NCBI GenBank assembly: GCA_958450325.1
Contig: OY288251.1
Coordinates: forward strand, 63,505,666-63,569,665
Reading direction: 5' to 3'
From: Agrostemma githago
Taxonomy: Eukaryota; Streptophyta; Magnoliopsida; Caryophyllales; Caryophyllaceae
DNA length: 64,000 bases
This document shows, one piece after another, positions 1 through 11,396 of this stretch. Position numbers and translations under genes: made by a program. Position 1 is the stretch's first letter, and every line of letters starts with the position of its first letter. The notes beneath the pieces were generated by a model. That model was not told where the DNA came from, ran no database searches, and worked only from the letters and a program-made list of their open reading frames with translations.

Positions 1-276
1 ATCAGGACGGACCTCCTAAGCCGAGTTGGTCTTAGAATCTGCCGTAAAATCCATGCGAGTTCCGCCATCGAAGTCTTTAGTGCACTCAAGTGGGAATGCA
101 CCGTGGTATAGTGGGACGTCGGTCACAAGTAACCGGCCCGGGAAAGAATGGGGTTATGCATGAACCATTGAACTAAAACGTGTACATTACTAATCGAACG
201 ATTTCTTTTCGAGTCTCACCCTGAGGATGCCGATGGTAAGTAACGCATCAGTTAATCCCCAGCGGAGTCGCCAAAT
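1..276 (-). mobile_element. Element A: start of internal region (Tat-lineage Ty3/gypsy), runs off window
   Basis: This is the untranslated leader that follows the 5' LTR of a reverse-strand LTR retrotransposon. Its reverse complement matches the leaders after the LTRs ending at 24932 and 40992 nearly base for base, including the stretch from the primer site to the conserved TACGGCAGG-like block. The coding part would lie left of base 1 and is not visible. Confidence 0.85.
256..273 (-). promoter_or_regulatory. Primer binding site of element A
   Basis: Read on the minus strand this is TGGCGACTCCGCTGGGGA, placed 3 bases after the LTR end. It begins with TGG, as expected for pairing with the CCA end of a tRNA. 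The same 18-mer, with zero or one change, follows every complete 5' LTR in the window. Ogre/Tat elements are reported to use a tRNA-Arg primer; the tRNA identity was not checked. Confidence 0.8.
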
Positions 277-2697
277 TGTGGACATGGCATAGGTCCACCC
301 CGACGCGGCGAAGCGCGGGTTTTAACGGGGAGGCGATAGAATTTCCATATGAGATGGATCGAATAGAATTTTAAATCGAAGTAGGAGTCGCCACCGAATT
401 TTATGGTTATTCGGAACCATTCGAACCCACTCTATGTCGTAGTGGGCCATACTTAAAGCCTGGCCCATTTCCGATGTCAGAGTTTATTGGGTTCGTCCTT
501 TAGCATTACGATACCGATGCCGACTTGAGCGGTTAATCGTATATTGAATGACTCTCGTTGCCAATGGTTTCGGACATCCGGAAACCACGGTTCTGAGTAA
601 GGGGTGAGGGTACGTGTTGGGAAGTTCAGTGAGAACACCCAACCCCGCCCGCACTTGGCGGCCTTTACTAAGATATCGTTCGGTTTTGTGTACACGCGTT
701 AGTTCGACGGTTGAATGATATGCAGAGATTATTTTCCTAAGACATGTGAGGAAAAATAAATAAACGGGTTGCTAAGTCGTTTAATGCAAGTTTAAACTAA
801 TAACGTCAAAGTTATTTTAGCATGCGAGTTCGTTTTAGTCTAATAAGACGATAAACAGAATATGAGAAAAATAAATTGCTACCAACACGAGAAAACGAGT
901 TAGTAACGATTGAAATAATAATATAGTAAATAAATATACGAGATCGAGAAAATAATATTAATCGAAATCTGAAAAATATTACTAAAACGTTGTTTTGTAT
1001 AAAAACGAAGTTCGAAAAATAATAAAAAAACGAAAAGGGGCGCGCTTGGACAGTCTGCCGCGCGACTCGCCCGGGACTCAGGCGGGTCGCGTGGCGGCCT
1101 GATTTTCGACGACGGTTTTCGGAAATTTTTTGATTAAATCGCGTACGAATATCGCATAATTCGTACCCGACTTAATATCCTCGATATTCGTTGACTATCA
1201 AATATTTGGAATAGTTTTAGAAAAGATATAAATTTAGAAATCGTTTCGTAAAATAATAAAAATAAAACGATCGAAGAACTAAAAAAAAGGCTGGGTCACA
1301 GACTCGTGCGCGAGTCGCCTGGACCGGGCGCGACTCGCGTGCGGGTCTGTCCGCTTTTTATTTTTTTTGTCGAAAATCTTATAAATCGCATACAAATATG
1401 GATTAATTTATACTCGGTTTATATTTTCGATATTCGTCATATTCGATATTCGATTATGAAATCGATATCGAATAGTCGGAATGACTTTAGAAAAAGTTTT
1501 AAAAAAAAAATTGTTTTTTGAACGAAAAGTAAAAAGAAAAGAATTTTGAACAAAAAGTAAAAAGAAAGGAATTTTGAACGAAAAGGTGTAAAAAAGGGTT
1601 TTGAAAAAAATGTAACGATTTCGTCGAAAACTTAATATAATTCTTTTTGATACAATATTCGATTATATAGAACCGATATCATATTTTTAAGAATATTCGA
1701 TATATAAAAATAGTTTTTAAATAATATTGATATTAGAAAATAAAAAAGACCGACGAAAGACCCATAATAATAAAAAAAACGAGAAGGAGAGAAGAGTCGG
1801 GTTTAATTTACACCCTCAACCTACATGCGTTGTTTACTCGGGACACGGCTCGTTGGAAAGTTGGCTTAGACTTAGGAGCGTCGAGATGATGAGGATGAGT
1901 TTAGGGTGTCGGTTTGGGTAGTTTGGACGTCGGGTTTGGCCGACTTCGTCGGGGCTTCGAGGCTTCGGAAGGGTGTCGGGATTTTCTAACTATCGAGGAT
2001 GTATGTAAACCGTGTTATAAGACTGTTTTTTTTCGGTGTGATGGGTGTGTAAAAACCGTGTGTCTTGGCTGGAAAAACGTTGTCTTTTGTGTTGGTCGGG
2101 AGGTCCTATTTATAGGGAGTTTCCGACCTTGGTTTAGGAGAGTTTGAATACCGCTTAGGATAGGAAACGTAGGAGTTTGAGGAGCATAAGAATTCCGCTT
2201 TCTTGGCCAAGAAGAAAGGGCATCTCGGCTGGTTGGGGGTGTTTCGGCTGAGTATTTGGTACTCAGTCGATGTCTGATTCGGTTTCCGGATAGAATTCCT
2301 ACTTGAGGTCGAATTCTACCTTTAACGGAATTGTTTAATGCTTTAATGAATCTGAAATTTTGTAGGAATTTGGGTTGGAATCAACCGTGTGAGTGTCACG
2401 GCTGACTCACATGTCTCGGGAAAATCTTTGACCGGGTTTTGACTCGGTCGCTAAAAGACGGTTTTACCCCTGGTGACGGTTTCGACCCAAATTAGTGTTA
2501 TTTGACTCGAAACGACCCACTGGGCCTGGATTTGAGGTTGGTTTTATGAAATTTGTACTCCTTAAAAAGTCTAAACCAAATGTCCATGATTACAAGCCCA
2601 TATCCGAGTCTATCAAAGCACGTTTACGTCCAATCATCATCGAGTGTTTGGCGGGAACTACTATAGACACCTGGCGGTCAAAATGTGGGTGTCTACA
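277..2697 (-). repeat. 5' LTR of element A (2421 bp)
   Basis: On the minus strand the LTR runs from TGTAGACACCCAC (2697) to GTCCACA (277), so it has TG...CA ends. It is the same family as the LTRs at 22401, 28747, 29437, 36694 and 51204 but clearly diverged from them. It contains a TATA box, two GC-rich stem-loop islands (about 1040-1105 and 1295-1350) and AT-rich blocks with many ATTCGATATCG-like words. The target-site duplication cannot be tested because the far LTR is outside the window. Confidence 0.88.
2107..2114 (-). promoter_or_regulatory. TATA box of LTR A
   Basis: TATAAATA on the minus strand, at the position equivalent to the TATA boxes of the other LTRs (about 600-750 bases from the LTR start). 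Transcription would start about 30 bases downstream. Confidence 0.6.
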
Positions 2698-2892
2698 CTA
2701 TGTTCTATTCGTACCCTTAAATGACAACTTTGTTTTGTACCTATTTTTATAAGAAACGTACCCTCTTTATTATATTTGTATACTCTTTTATGTTAATCGT
2801 ACCCTACTATGATTATGTTTAGTACCACTCTTACTTCCATTTGTACTTAGTCTCTCAGTAAAGTTAACGAGAGACCGTCTCTCAGGAGACCT

Positions 2893-3049
2893 ACTCTATC
2901 CATAATATCTCTTCCTTGAATGAATGCACTTTGATTTGAACTCACTATATTAGGTAGCACTTCCATTAACCTTGCACAAATAACCTTAGCAATGCATTTA
3001 TAAATGACATTACAACAAGCAATTGAGCGAAAATCTGCCACACTCTCCA
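2893..3049 (-). pseudogene. LINE reverse transcriptase fragment
   Basis: The minus strand reads through a short piece of a non-LTR reverse transcriptase. DFRSIACCNVIYKCIAKV and SSNQSAFIQGRDI correspond to the conserved 'YRPISLCNVIYK...NQSAFIQGR' block of plant L1 elements. Only about 50 codons remain; the fragment has lost the catalytic region and both ends. It is a different family from the two larger LINEs in this window. Confidence 0.75.
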
Positions 3050-3596
3050 GTCTATCTTGCTTGGGCTTTTTAATTTAGATGTTACTCGACAGCGAGGTTT
3101 TTAAAAATGAACATTTTTAAAAAATAAAATAAAACTATTAGCTTATAAATAAAAATTCGCAAATGTGAAAGGTTCCACGCTAACATTAACGTGAGACAAT
3201 CTCATTTGAGAATTTGTCATGCACAATCAAGCAACTACATGCACCTATCTTGAAACAACCCCTACTCAGTGCCACGTTAATTTTGTCTCGTTTATTGCAC
3301 TTCAAGCATTAAAACGATGCATATTGAAACAACCACCCCACCACACTCTCCAGTCTATCTTCTGTTTTTTTTTTTCCTTTTCAATTTTAAATTTGCATCG
3401 ATTTGTATAATAATCATGTTTGTCGACTTGTCGTAGATTAACTAGGATTTAATTTGCGTATTACTCGTATTTCTTAATTTCGTGTTTCAATTTTTATTAA
3501 GTCGTTAATTATCTAATTAATTGCTTAAAACGTGTTTAATATAGCTTAAATCAATGCAGTCCTAGTTAGTTTGTACAAGAAAAAGAGTTTACTTTT

Positions 3597-3860
3597 GAGT
3601 TTTAATAAACCGATACTCTATAAATTTTAAATGTGATATTATTTCGAGAACTTATTGAAAGGGAAAAGTAATCATTTTACGTAATTCCGTATATTACCAT
3701 TATAGAAAGTCGGTTTTATTTTATTACGATAATCGAAAAAGGACGATTTTATTATCGAGTTTTAATAAACCGATAATTTATAAAATGTAAAAGTAATATT
3801 ATTTCGAGAATAAATTGAATTGGTAAAGTAGTGATTTAACGTAATTAACGTCAACAGTAA
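3597..3860 (+). repeat. Diverged tandem duplication, period about 160 bp
   Basis: GAGTTTTAATAAACCGATA occurs at 3597 and again at 3757. Both are followed by an ATATTATTTCGAGAA block and an ACGTAATT block at matching spacing. Two copies only, clearly diverged; AT-rich and non-coding. Confidence 0.6.
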
Positions 3861-4385
3861 AAAGTAAAACGCCGACGATAAAAAGTAGTTCCGGATCATG
3901 AGAGCACCAAACATGAATTAAGGATGCTTCTCTCATAAGGGGACGTGATATACTAACTACTCCGTAATTATCATTAAGAGATTTGGTTTGGAAAAAAAAT
4001 ACGTACTAACTTCTCCATAGTTGGAGAAAATTGTTTTAAAAAAAAGGGAAAGTACGGTAAAGTGTGAAAATCCTTCAAAAGTTAAAGTTTACACTGGTAC
4101 TCGGTACGAGCAAGTCTCTCTTAAGACGACACTATCCATCTTAATCATAAAACGGATGAAAATATATACCAATTGTGTGTATAAGAATGCATGAAATTTT
4201 TTATATTCAAATGTATTTATCTTATATACACACAAGTGATAGGTACTTGATCTATTTAGATTTAAGACGAATAATACCATTACACACAAAAATTTGACGG
4301 TACGGGATTAGTAATCCTCGACCGGGAAGCATTATGATTGTAGACTACTCCTCTCCACACTTTGCTTACTGGCACCATTTTCCTT

Positions 4386-4840
4386 TTTATATTATTTTAT
4401 TTTATTTTAATTTGCCCGTCCCACTTTGTCTCTCCTCCCCTGAAAACTCTCTTCATCCTTTCTTCACCTTTCCCTGAGTCCGATCAACTCGCTCTAACTC
4501 GCTCTCAATTTTTCTGATCCAACTCACATTAACCAACCAACCCCCCTCCCCCTCTTCCCCTATTTTTTTTTTTATTTTATATTATTGCAGCGATACGAAT
4601 TCGTGTCAACGGTAACATATCTCCATTATTTTCGTATTCAAAATGTTATTGCTACGTTTTCCAGATCCAATTACTGTGTAAGAGATGAGATGATGCTGGA
4701 TATTGCACAAAGTGTAGCGCCTTTTGCTACGGTTTGGTTTAATTGAATTCATCTTTGTATTACCGGAAAACCTAGGGCTAGGGTTTTGATTTTGATTTTT
4801 TTTTAAAAATATAGAAATAGAGTGTGAGGAATTAGGCAAG
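4386..4840 (+). promoter_or_regulatory. Core promoter and 5' UTR of the PP2A B' gene
   Basis: A TATATTATTTTATT stretch at about 4388 is followed by a strongly CT-rich tract (about 4420-4570), typical of plant transcription start regions and leaders. A polypyrimidine run ending in TTGCAG at 4590 looks like a splice acceptor, so a leader intron is possible, but no convincing donor was found. CTAGGGCTAGGGTTTTG near 4771-4788 resembles the telo-box words common in leaders of housekeeping plant genes. Confidence 0.5.
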
Positions 4841-7800
4841 ATGTTGAATAAATTTATGAAAAGGGGTAATAAAAAGGGTTCTAAATCAGATGAATGTTTT
4901 TCGCCGAATAATCGAGGTTCTGGGGTTGTTGCATCAGCTAATGTTGTAGTTAATCATGCTTCTCGTGTGGGTCCGCCGGGGTCAGGTGGCCCTGGAGCTG
5001 GGACACAGACCGGTGGCGGTCCTGGGGCCGTGGTGGTGCCCCCTGCGCCGCCTTCCGGCGTTGTTGAATCTCTGCCCTTGTTTAAGGACGTGCCTGCGCC
5101 CGAGAGGCCGACATTGTTTATAAGGAAGGTGCAAATTTGCTGTCACACTTTTGATTTCATGGACTCTTTAAAATCGGTTAGGGAGAAAGAGATTAAGAGG
5201 CAGACATTGATGGAGTTAATCGAGTTCATTCAGTCGGGGCCTGGAAAGATCCACGAGACTGTCCAGGAGGAGATGGTGAAGATGGTTTCCATAAATATAT
5301 TCCGAAGTTTACCCCCTTCGTCCCATGAGAACACGGGTGTGGAGGCAACTGACCCTGAAGAGGAGGAGCCATATCTGGAGCCCTCCTGGCCTCATTTGCA
5401 ACTGATTTACGAGCTCCTCTTGAGATATATCGTGTCTCAGGATACGGATACCAAGGTCGCTAAGCGCTATATCGATCACTCTTTTGTGTTGAAACTGCTT
5501 GATTTGTTTGACTCTGAGGATCCTAGGGAAAGGGAGTATCTGAAAACTATTCTACACAGGATATATGGCAAGTTTATGGTGCATCGGCCGTTTATTAGGA
5601 AAGCTATCAACAATATTTTCTATCGCTTCATATATGAGACTGAGAGACACAGTGGTATTGGTGAGCTCTTGGAGATTCTTGGAAGTATTATCAATGGCTT
5701 TGCTCTTCCCATGAAAGAAGAACACAAGTTGTTTCTTGTTCGGGCACTTATTCCCCTTCATAAGCCCAAACCCGTTGGGCTGTATCATCAGCAATTGTCA
5801 TACTGCATCACTCAGTTTGTTGAGAAGGATTTCAAATTGGCCGACACGGTAATTAGGGGCCTGTTGAAATATTGGCCGGTCACCAACTGCCAAAAAGAAG
5901 TGCTTTTTCTTGGGGAATTAGAAGAAGTGTTAGAGGCTACACAAGGCGCAGAATTCCAGCGGTGCATGGTCCCTCTTTTCCGCCAGATAGCTCGCTGCCT
6001 CAACAATCCTCATTTTCAGGTACCGACTATATGGAAAACATTTGTGTCTGCTTTCTGTATTTTCTGTAAACGTCTAAAAGTGCGGTTAATTCAAAAACTA
6101 TTTGTGAGAACTGAATTGCTTAGCACTACTGTTTGGTTAAGCATTATATCATGTTACCGCTGATCACTTAAAGTATTTATTTGCAGTCCTCCATGCTGTT
6201 TGAGCATAACATAAGTTGAAAAATTGAACCAGAAATGGGAACTTGGCATAATACTAAATATTGTTAATGCTGGTACTTATAGCTAATGAATAAAGCTTTC
6301 CTTGTATCGTATTTATAAGGAGTATCATTTGGGCCTACTGATGTAGTAACTTTCGTTAGGTGTTCATGGGTGAGTCATATCATGTAAAAGGATTGAACCA
6401 TAGAAAGGATGTCTGAGGGTATTTTAATGTTCAAGGGACTTTAGGTTGTGTCTATCAGGATGTTTTTACTGTATTTATATGTGTACTATGCTTTTGGAGT
6501 CTAATGTATAGCTCCCTCCATGCCAGCCGATTGTTTACATTTTTTGTAATACATGAGGGAAGATTTTGAGAATTTTACACTGTGGGTTGGAATTGATGTA
6601 GAAGTGCTCATTGTCGTTATTCATTTGTATACTTTTTAGAGTCTCATCCCTGATAATATTTTCAATTTAGGCTTTTAATCATTTTTTGTCTATGATGTTA
6701 ATGTGCGAGTGTGTGAGTTTGTGTATCTAATGTATTTGATGACCTGAAGGTTCTTATTGTTTGTTTCTCCTTATATGTGGTACCTACTATGAAAGCTTTG
6801 CCTTTGTACTTACATGCACTATACTCTCTTAGAATTTGGAGATTTGTCATTTGAATCACTTGTAAAATTGAAGAAGTTATTAAGTTCTCTGTCTTTCTCC
6901 TTTTATTTTATAATTTGCTGTGAGCTATAGTTAGTGAAGTTCAAATTTGCTCTCTCTTTGAATTGGGGCTAATCATATTTTGTGTTGAGTGGGCTTTGAC
7001 TTCTGTCTTGGGCTGCGCTAGAGCTGACTTTAAAAAAATGTTGTGGTGGAGGGTGAATGTTGTGTAATTGATGATCATTAACACAAGGTCAATCCATTGC
7101 TCCATGTGCCATGTCATTCTTAGCTTTGCAATTTAGGGTTTCATACTTTAGGTCTTTAGTCCCAAGGCTGACACAGGTCCGACCTTGAAGCTACATGGTC
7201 GGTCTTTCTCATAGCTTATAATGGTTGCTACAAAGGTGCATACTGGTTAATAGTTAGCTGTAGGAATTAGGGGCTTCTGCTTAGTTTAATTGATTAGCTG
7301 ATTGAAGAAACCAATTGACTGGTCACTCAGATGGTCGTTACCTTCACATTCTATAACCAATGTTTGGTTCATTAGCAACTCAAAGCAAGGCCACTTGAGA
7401 TAATATAAATAAGGGCCTTGGTTCCATTAGCTTACGAATATGACAATATTGCTCCCTAAACTTGCTAGTATTAAGATTGTCATGTTTTGTTACCTACTGC
7501 TTAATAGTTACCTGTTGAAATGAGTGGTTTCTGCTTAGTTTAGAGGACGTAAGCTGAATTTAGAAACTGATTGACTGGCTGACCCACAGAGACTCATTTT
7601 TATTTGGTTCCGAATTATGGAGTATAGCAAAATGGTTCACTAAATTGGTTGTGCTTCTTTTTATTGTGAAGTGATGGGCATTCAATGCATTTCTCGCCGC
7701 AATTTTTACTCAAAGCACGACCACTTAATCTTTACGAAATTGGATTATTTGGCCATTTCCAGTGAAGATGAAGATTCGCAACTTTTTTGGCTTTGGAATA

Positions 7801-9854
7801 GTTGAAGTAAAACATTGTGACCAACTAAACTTTACGTTTTTTATATTATGAAGTAGGTGTCAGTCGGTGCTGTTTTCTGTAGTTTCCATTATTAATCGTG
7901 CGGAAATAACTTCTTTGTGTTTTCAATAGGAGTAGGCTATGCATATTTGACTCTTCTTTATCATAGGTGGAAGCCTTTGAGTCACTGAATAATGTAGCTT
8001 GTGTTGTATATTCTCTTCAGTTTGCGATCATTATGGTTGGTTCATCTTTGATCCCTTCAGAAAGAAGGGATTCCTCAGTCTGGTACCTACTCCCACTGTT
8101 TTCTTAGGATTACTTGTGATTCATCTAACAAACTCCCATGTTGTATGGTGTACTCAAATGCTTCCCTGTGACATGCTTGAACCACCTCAACATCACACCT
8201 TCAGGCTACATACATTGATCCGTGAGTAATTGTGCCTTGCAGTAATCTGCTTGTTCTAGGAGACAGGAGACAGTTGCAAACTTGTATAAATTTGAATATT
8301 TTGCTTAGTAATTATTTAGTAGAATACAGCAAATGAATCTGGTTGTGTCGGGTTTGTGTCCGCACTAGCTTTAAAAGAGTCACTTCCCCCCTGAACCCAA
8401 ACCTGGTCCAATCAATAAAACAGTTCAATTGTCTTAAACCTAACATGAACCATTTTATTTTTCTAGCTTTTCTATATCCCAACTGGATTTATTCTACCCA
8501 TCTATTTTCGAAAAGTTCATTTCCATCCCCTCAACTCGTATTGACTCAACTAGCCAACACAAATCAACCCATAAATAATGATGATATGTACGGAGTATTA
8601 TTTTTAAAATTGAAGTAGCCTATGAACACCCCAATCTAATTCCTCGTATGAGTTATGACCCATTTAAAATATGTTATCCGCGTCGAAAAGCCTCAACCTT
8701 TACCCGACTCAAACAAATTTATTAAATTTTGTGCCGTGTCGACCCAGTTACATAAATGAGTTACAATATTTCAACCTCACCTGTGAACTTCTTGTCTAGT
8801 TTTTTGCCATGTTTTCCTGTCGATAACGATTGCCACCTCTAAAATTTCTGTTTTAGCTGATACACTCATTTAGTCTAGGAGGTTATCAAGGCCTTCATAT
8901 TTTATGAATTGAATCTTAATATGTTTATGAAGATGGACCCCGCTGTGCACCAGTAACTCAAGTAACTGTAGAATATGTAAGCCTTAAACTGTCACTTTCT
9001 GCTATTGCATCGAACATGATGTTCTACATGTATTTATGATTTGCTGTTTCTCTCTATGTATTTTACAGAGGCAATGTTGGTGTTGCTGCTGCTAAAAAGC
9101 TCTTGATATGGTGTGCATTTGTACGGCAGTAATTTATTGTTTCTCCACGTTACTCCAAATCGGCTAACAGTGTCCGGCGTTACTGTTGGAGTATCATACA
9201 TGATATCAATATTGTGAAAAGTTACATGTTTTTCACCTAAATTTGAGTTCTGAAGTGTTGTGTGACTTGTGTCAAGTCCTCAGGTGCTCAGTGTCAGGCA
9301 CACGATTCTTTGAAACATTTACTCCTGGTGTTTCGTCCATTTGTTTGTGTTTGCTTTCAATTTTTTGTGTACACACACACACAGACACGCACTCATGCGT
9401 GCATAGAGGACATGTCAATGCTGGTGAAAATTTGCAACTTTTGGTGCGATTGGCCGTGTTTTCAAGAGCAAAGGTCACTCACATTGCTGTTCGATACTCC
9501 TGTCTGCAGTTGTTAGAATACTGAGTTTCTTTGTGATTGCAGGTTGCTGAACGGGCACTCTTCTTGTGGAATAATGAGCACATAGTCGGATTAATTGCCC
9601 AAAACCGCAATGTAATCCTACCGATCATTTTTGAGGCACTGGAGAAAAACATTCAAAGTCATTGGAACCAGGCTGTCCATGGGCTAACAGTTAATGTTAG
9701 AAAAATGTTCCTGGAAATGGACGTCGAGTTATTTGAAGAGTGTCAAAGGAATTACGAGGAGAAACAGGCAAAAGCAAGCGAGGTAGAAGAGCAACGATTG
9801 TTGGCGTGGAAAAGACTTGCCGAAGCGGCTGGTGAAGATATGGATACACCATGA
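4841..9854 (+). CDS. PP2A-B': PP2A regulatory subunit B' (B56 family), join(4841..6019, 9543..9854)
   Basis: Regulatory B' subunit of protein phosphatase 2A. It binds the A scaffold and C catalytic subunits and selects phosphoprotein substrates. Exon 1 (393 codons) ends CATTTTCAG|GTACCG at 6019; exon 2 starts after GATTGCAG at 9543 and ends at TGA 9852-9854. Both are phase 0, giving 496 aa, the usual length for the plant alpha/beta-like B' group. Residues 1-80 are the variable basic then Gly/Pro-rich head; about 80-475 is the B56 HEAT-like repeat domain. Hallmark blocks include RYIDHSFVLKLLDLFDSEDP (about residue 208), RFIYETERHSGIGELLEILG and, across the junction, HFQ-VAERALFLWNNE. The C-terminal tail is acidic/basic and coil-like. 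The junction position matches the single coding intron I recall in plant B' genes. No frame damage is seen, so the gene looks functional. Reading on past 6019 would give a false 440-aa product. Confidence 0.96.
6020..9542 (+). other. Intron of the PP2A B' gene (3523 bp)
   Basis: GT-AG intron, long for a plant gene, AT-rich, with no substantial ORF. It contains partly repeated phrases (GGTTTCTGCTTAGTTTA-like words near 7270 and 7520, ACTCAAAGCA-GCCACTT near 7380 and 7707) that suggest an old internal duplication. The 8340-8765 stretch has repeated AACCCA/GACCCA words of the kind found in plant DNA-transposon remnants; no ends could be defined. A short CA repeat lies at about 9370. Confidence 0.85.
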
Positions 9855-10160
9855 ACATTACATTACGGAGGTTTGGATCCATCACTTTCAAGAACCGGAG
9901 GCGGCATTTGTTTGTTTTTCTGCTCTCCTTTTTTTTGGCTGGTGGTATTCTTTCCTTAATTTTTTCCTCTTTACCTCAATTTTTGATCCGTCCATTGTTT
10001 TTTTTTTCTTCTATAAATTTCATCCTCACTGCTGAAAATGTAGAGGAAAGCAGTGATAAAATGTAATTTATTTTGTATGAAATATACGCAGTTTGAGAAT
10101 GATATTTGCAAGTCTCTTCCTGAAGATGTATTTGCTCTTTAGATAAAGTTTTGTTATTCA
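9855..10160 (+). other. Probable 3' UTR of the PP2A B' gene
   Basis: T-rich sequence after the stop codon with TGTAATTTATTTTGTATG near 10059-10076, which resembles plant far-upstream polyadenylation elements. The exact cleavage site cannot be read from sequence alone. Confidence 0.45.
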
Positions 10161-10379
10161 GATAAGAGTTTTCTGTTGTCTCTCTGCGGGCAACCTATGT
10201 TACAAGAGAATGGTATGAATAATTTTTTTGTTGGAGTAAAAATAAGGTACGAAGTAATTAAAATAGGGAGATGGTGTGAGTGTTTGATTGTTAGATGAAG
10301 GTTTAGCTACTGTGGGTAGGGAAGCAGTGAAGTGACATGATCCCTCTAAAGCCCTTCATTGGAACGGAATTTAAACGCA

Positions 10380-10612
10380 GGAAAATGTGGCAGGCAGACT
10401 TCCTCAACTCAGATTGGGGGGAAACCTCTGAGCATATCTTCAAATCTTGTCCTGCGAGAGTCTGGATGTGAATTCGGGATAAATAGTGCACACATGGACT
10501 GTGAATTGGATTAAGTTGTTCAATAAAGAGGATGAGCATCACCTTTTTGAGTACAATTTGGACTTCATGGTTCCTAAGAAATAAGACTAAATTTGAAGGG
10601 TATTAATTAACT
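10380..10612 (+). pseudogene. LINE C-terminal fragment (zinc-binding RVT region)
   Basis: The plus strand reads ETSEHIFKSCPARVWM, the His-Cys end of the zf-RVT motif of plant LINE ORF2. After a frame change comes TIWTSWFLRNKTKFEG, matching the 'LW..W..RN...F' block that follows it. Stops and frameshifts interrupt it. It lies just downstream of the PP2A gene, so insertion did not break that gene. Confidence 0.7.
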
Positions 10613-11267
10613 ATTAAATGCTCTGTCCAACTTGCAATTGCCATGATACTGGCACCGGCACCGGCACCGGCCAGGAAGGTAGATCTCTCCGCTAAACCAG
10701 CTCGAAATTGACTCCTAGCCAAACTCACAGCTCTAATAGCACTTTCGGTTTCCTCCATACCCAAATCCAACACCTTTTCATTTTATACCCCACTTTTTAC
10801 ACTTCATACCTCACTTTTTACATTTTTCTTAATTTCCTCCGAAAACTAAATGGGAAGAATACGCTAAATAGGAGGGAGTACTCGTATTATTTATTGATAT
10901 TGAATAAAATTGTGTAATGCGCTAAGACAAGATGGTTAGGCGCTACATATATCCAAATGATACTATACTTAATTTACGATCTCCATTTTCTGACATGAGT
11001 TATCGTGTATTCTGTGATGACCATTAACAAGTCCAAGAATAATTCAAAGTTGTTTGTGATGACCATTAACAAGTCTCAAGGTTAGTCCCTTTCTCATATT
11101 GGCCACTATCTACCTAGGCGGGTTGTGGTATTTCTCGAGTTTGGCTTACGTTTTTTTTATATGTGAGCACATCGGGGTACACCGAATGGTACAACACATG
11201 TCGTGTAAAGAAGTATTTCAAAAATTATGATATACAAAGTCCGAGTATTAAATTTCCTACAAGTTAC
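10613..11267. other. Intergenic region with short repeats
   Basis: No gene seen. It contains four GGCACC-type hexamers (about 10650-10671), a solitary GGAGGGAGTA Stowaway-like end near 10873 without a partner, and a 21-bp direct repeat (TGTGATGACCATTAACAAGTC at 11013 and 11055) separated by 21 bases. Confidence 0.6.
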
Positions 11268-11396
11268 TTTTTTTTTAAGGAAAACGTGGGTCTTATATTA
11301 GATCAATCTCAGCCAAGTCCAGAATGGATTGCGGGACATTGGAACCAAATACAACTTCATCTCCGGCCAAAGCACAAAAACGAGCCATAAAATGGG

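Larger units (their letters stand above)
2698..4385. other. Intergenic region between element A and the PP2A B' gene
   Basis: AT-rich sequence without a convincing gene. It holds short repeated words (CGTACCCT at 2725-2830), a LINE reverse-transcriptase scrap (2893-3049), a 20-bp word CACTCTCCAGTCTATCTT present near 3043 and 3343, and a two-copy ~160-bp repeat. At about 4110-4280 there are opposed AAGACG-type words that could be an old MITE, but no clean ends were found. Confidence 0.6.

Noticed and set aside
4089..4289. A MITE with AAGACG-type inverted words upstream of the PP2A gene
   Set aside because: The opposed words are short and no matching ends or target duplication could be set.
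4841..6163. A 440-codon reading of the PP2A exon that continues past 6019
   Set aside because: The residues after HFQ are intron translation. A GT donor at 6020 and a perfect continuation VAERALF at 9543 show the true structure.
10870..10882. A Stowaway MITE ending GGAGGGAGTA
   Set aside because: No matching CTCCCTCC left end within 400 bases.
11013..11075. A 21-bp direct repeat as a LINE target-site duplication
   Set aside because: Only 21 bases lie between the copies and there is no poly(A); local duplication is simpler.
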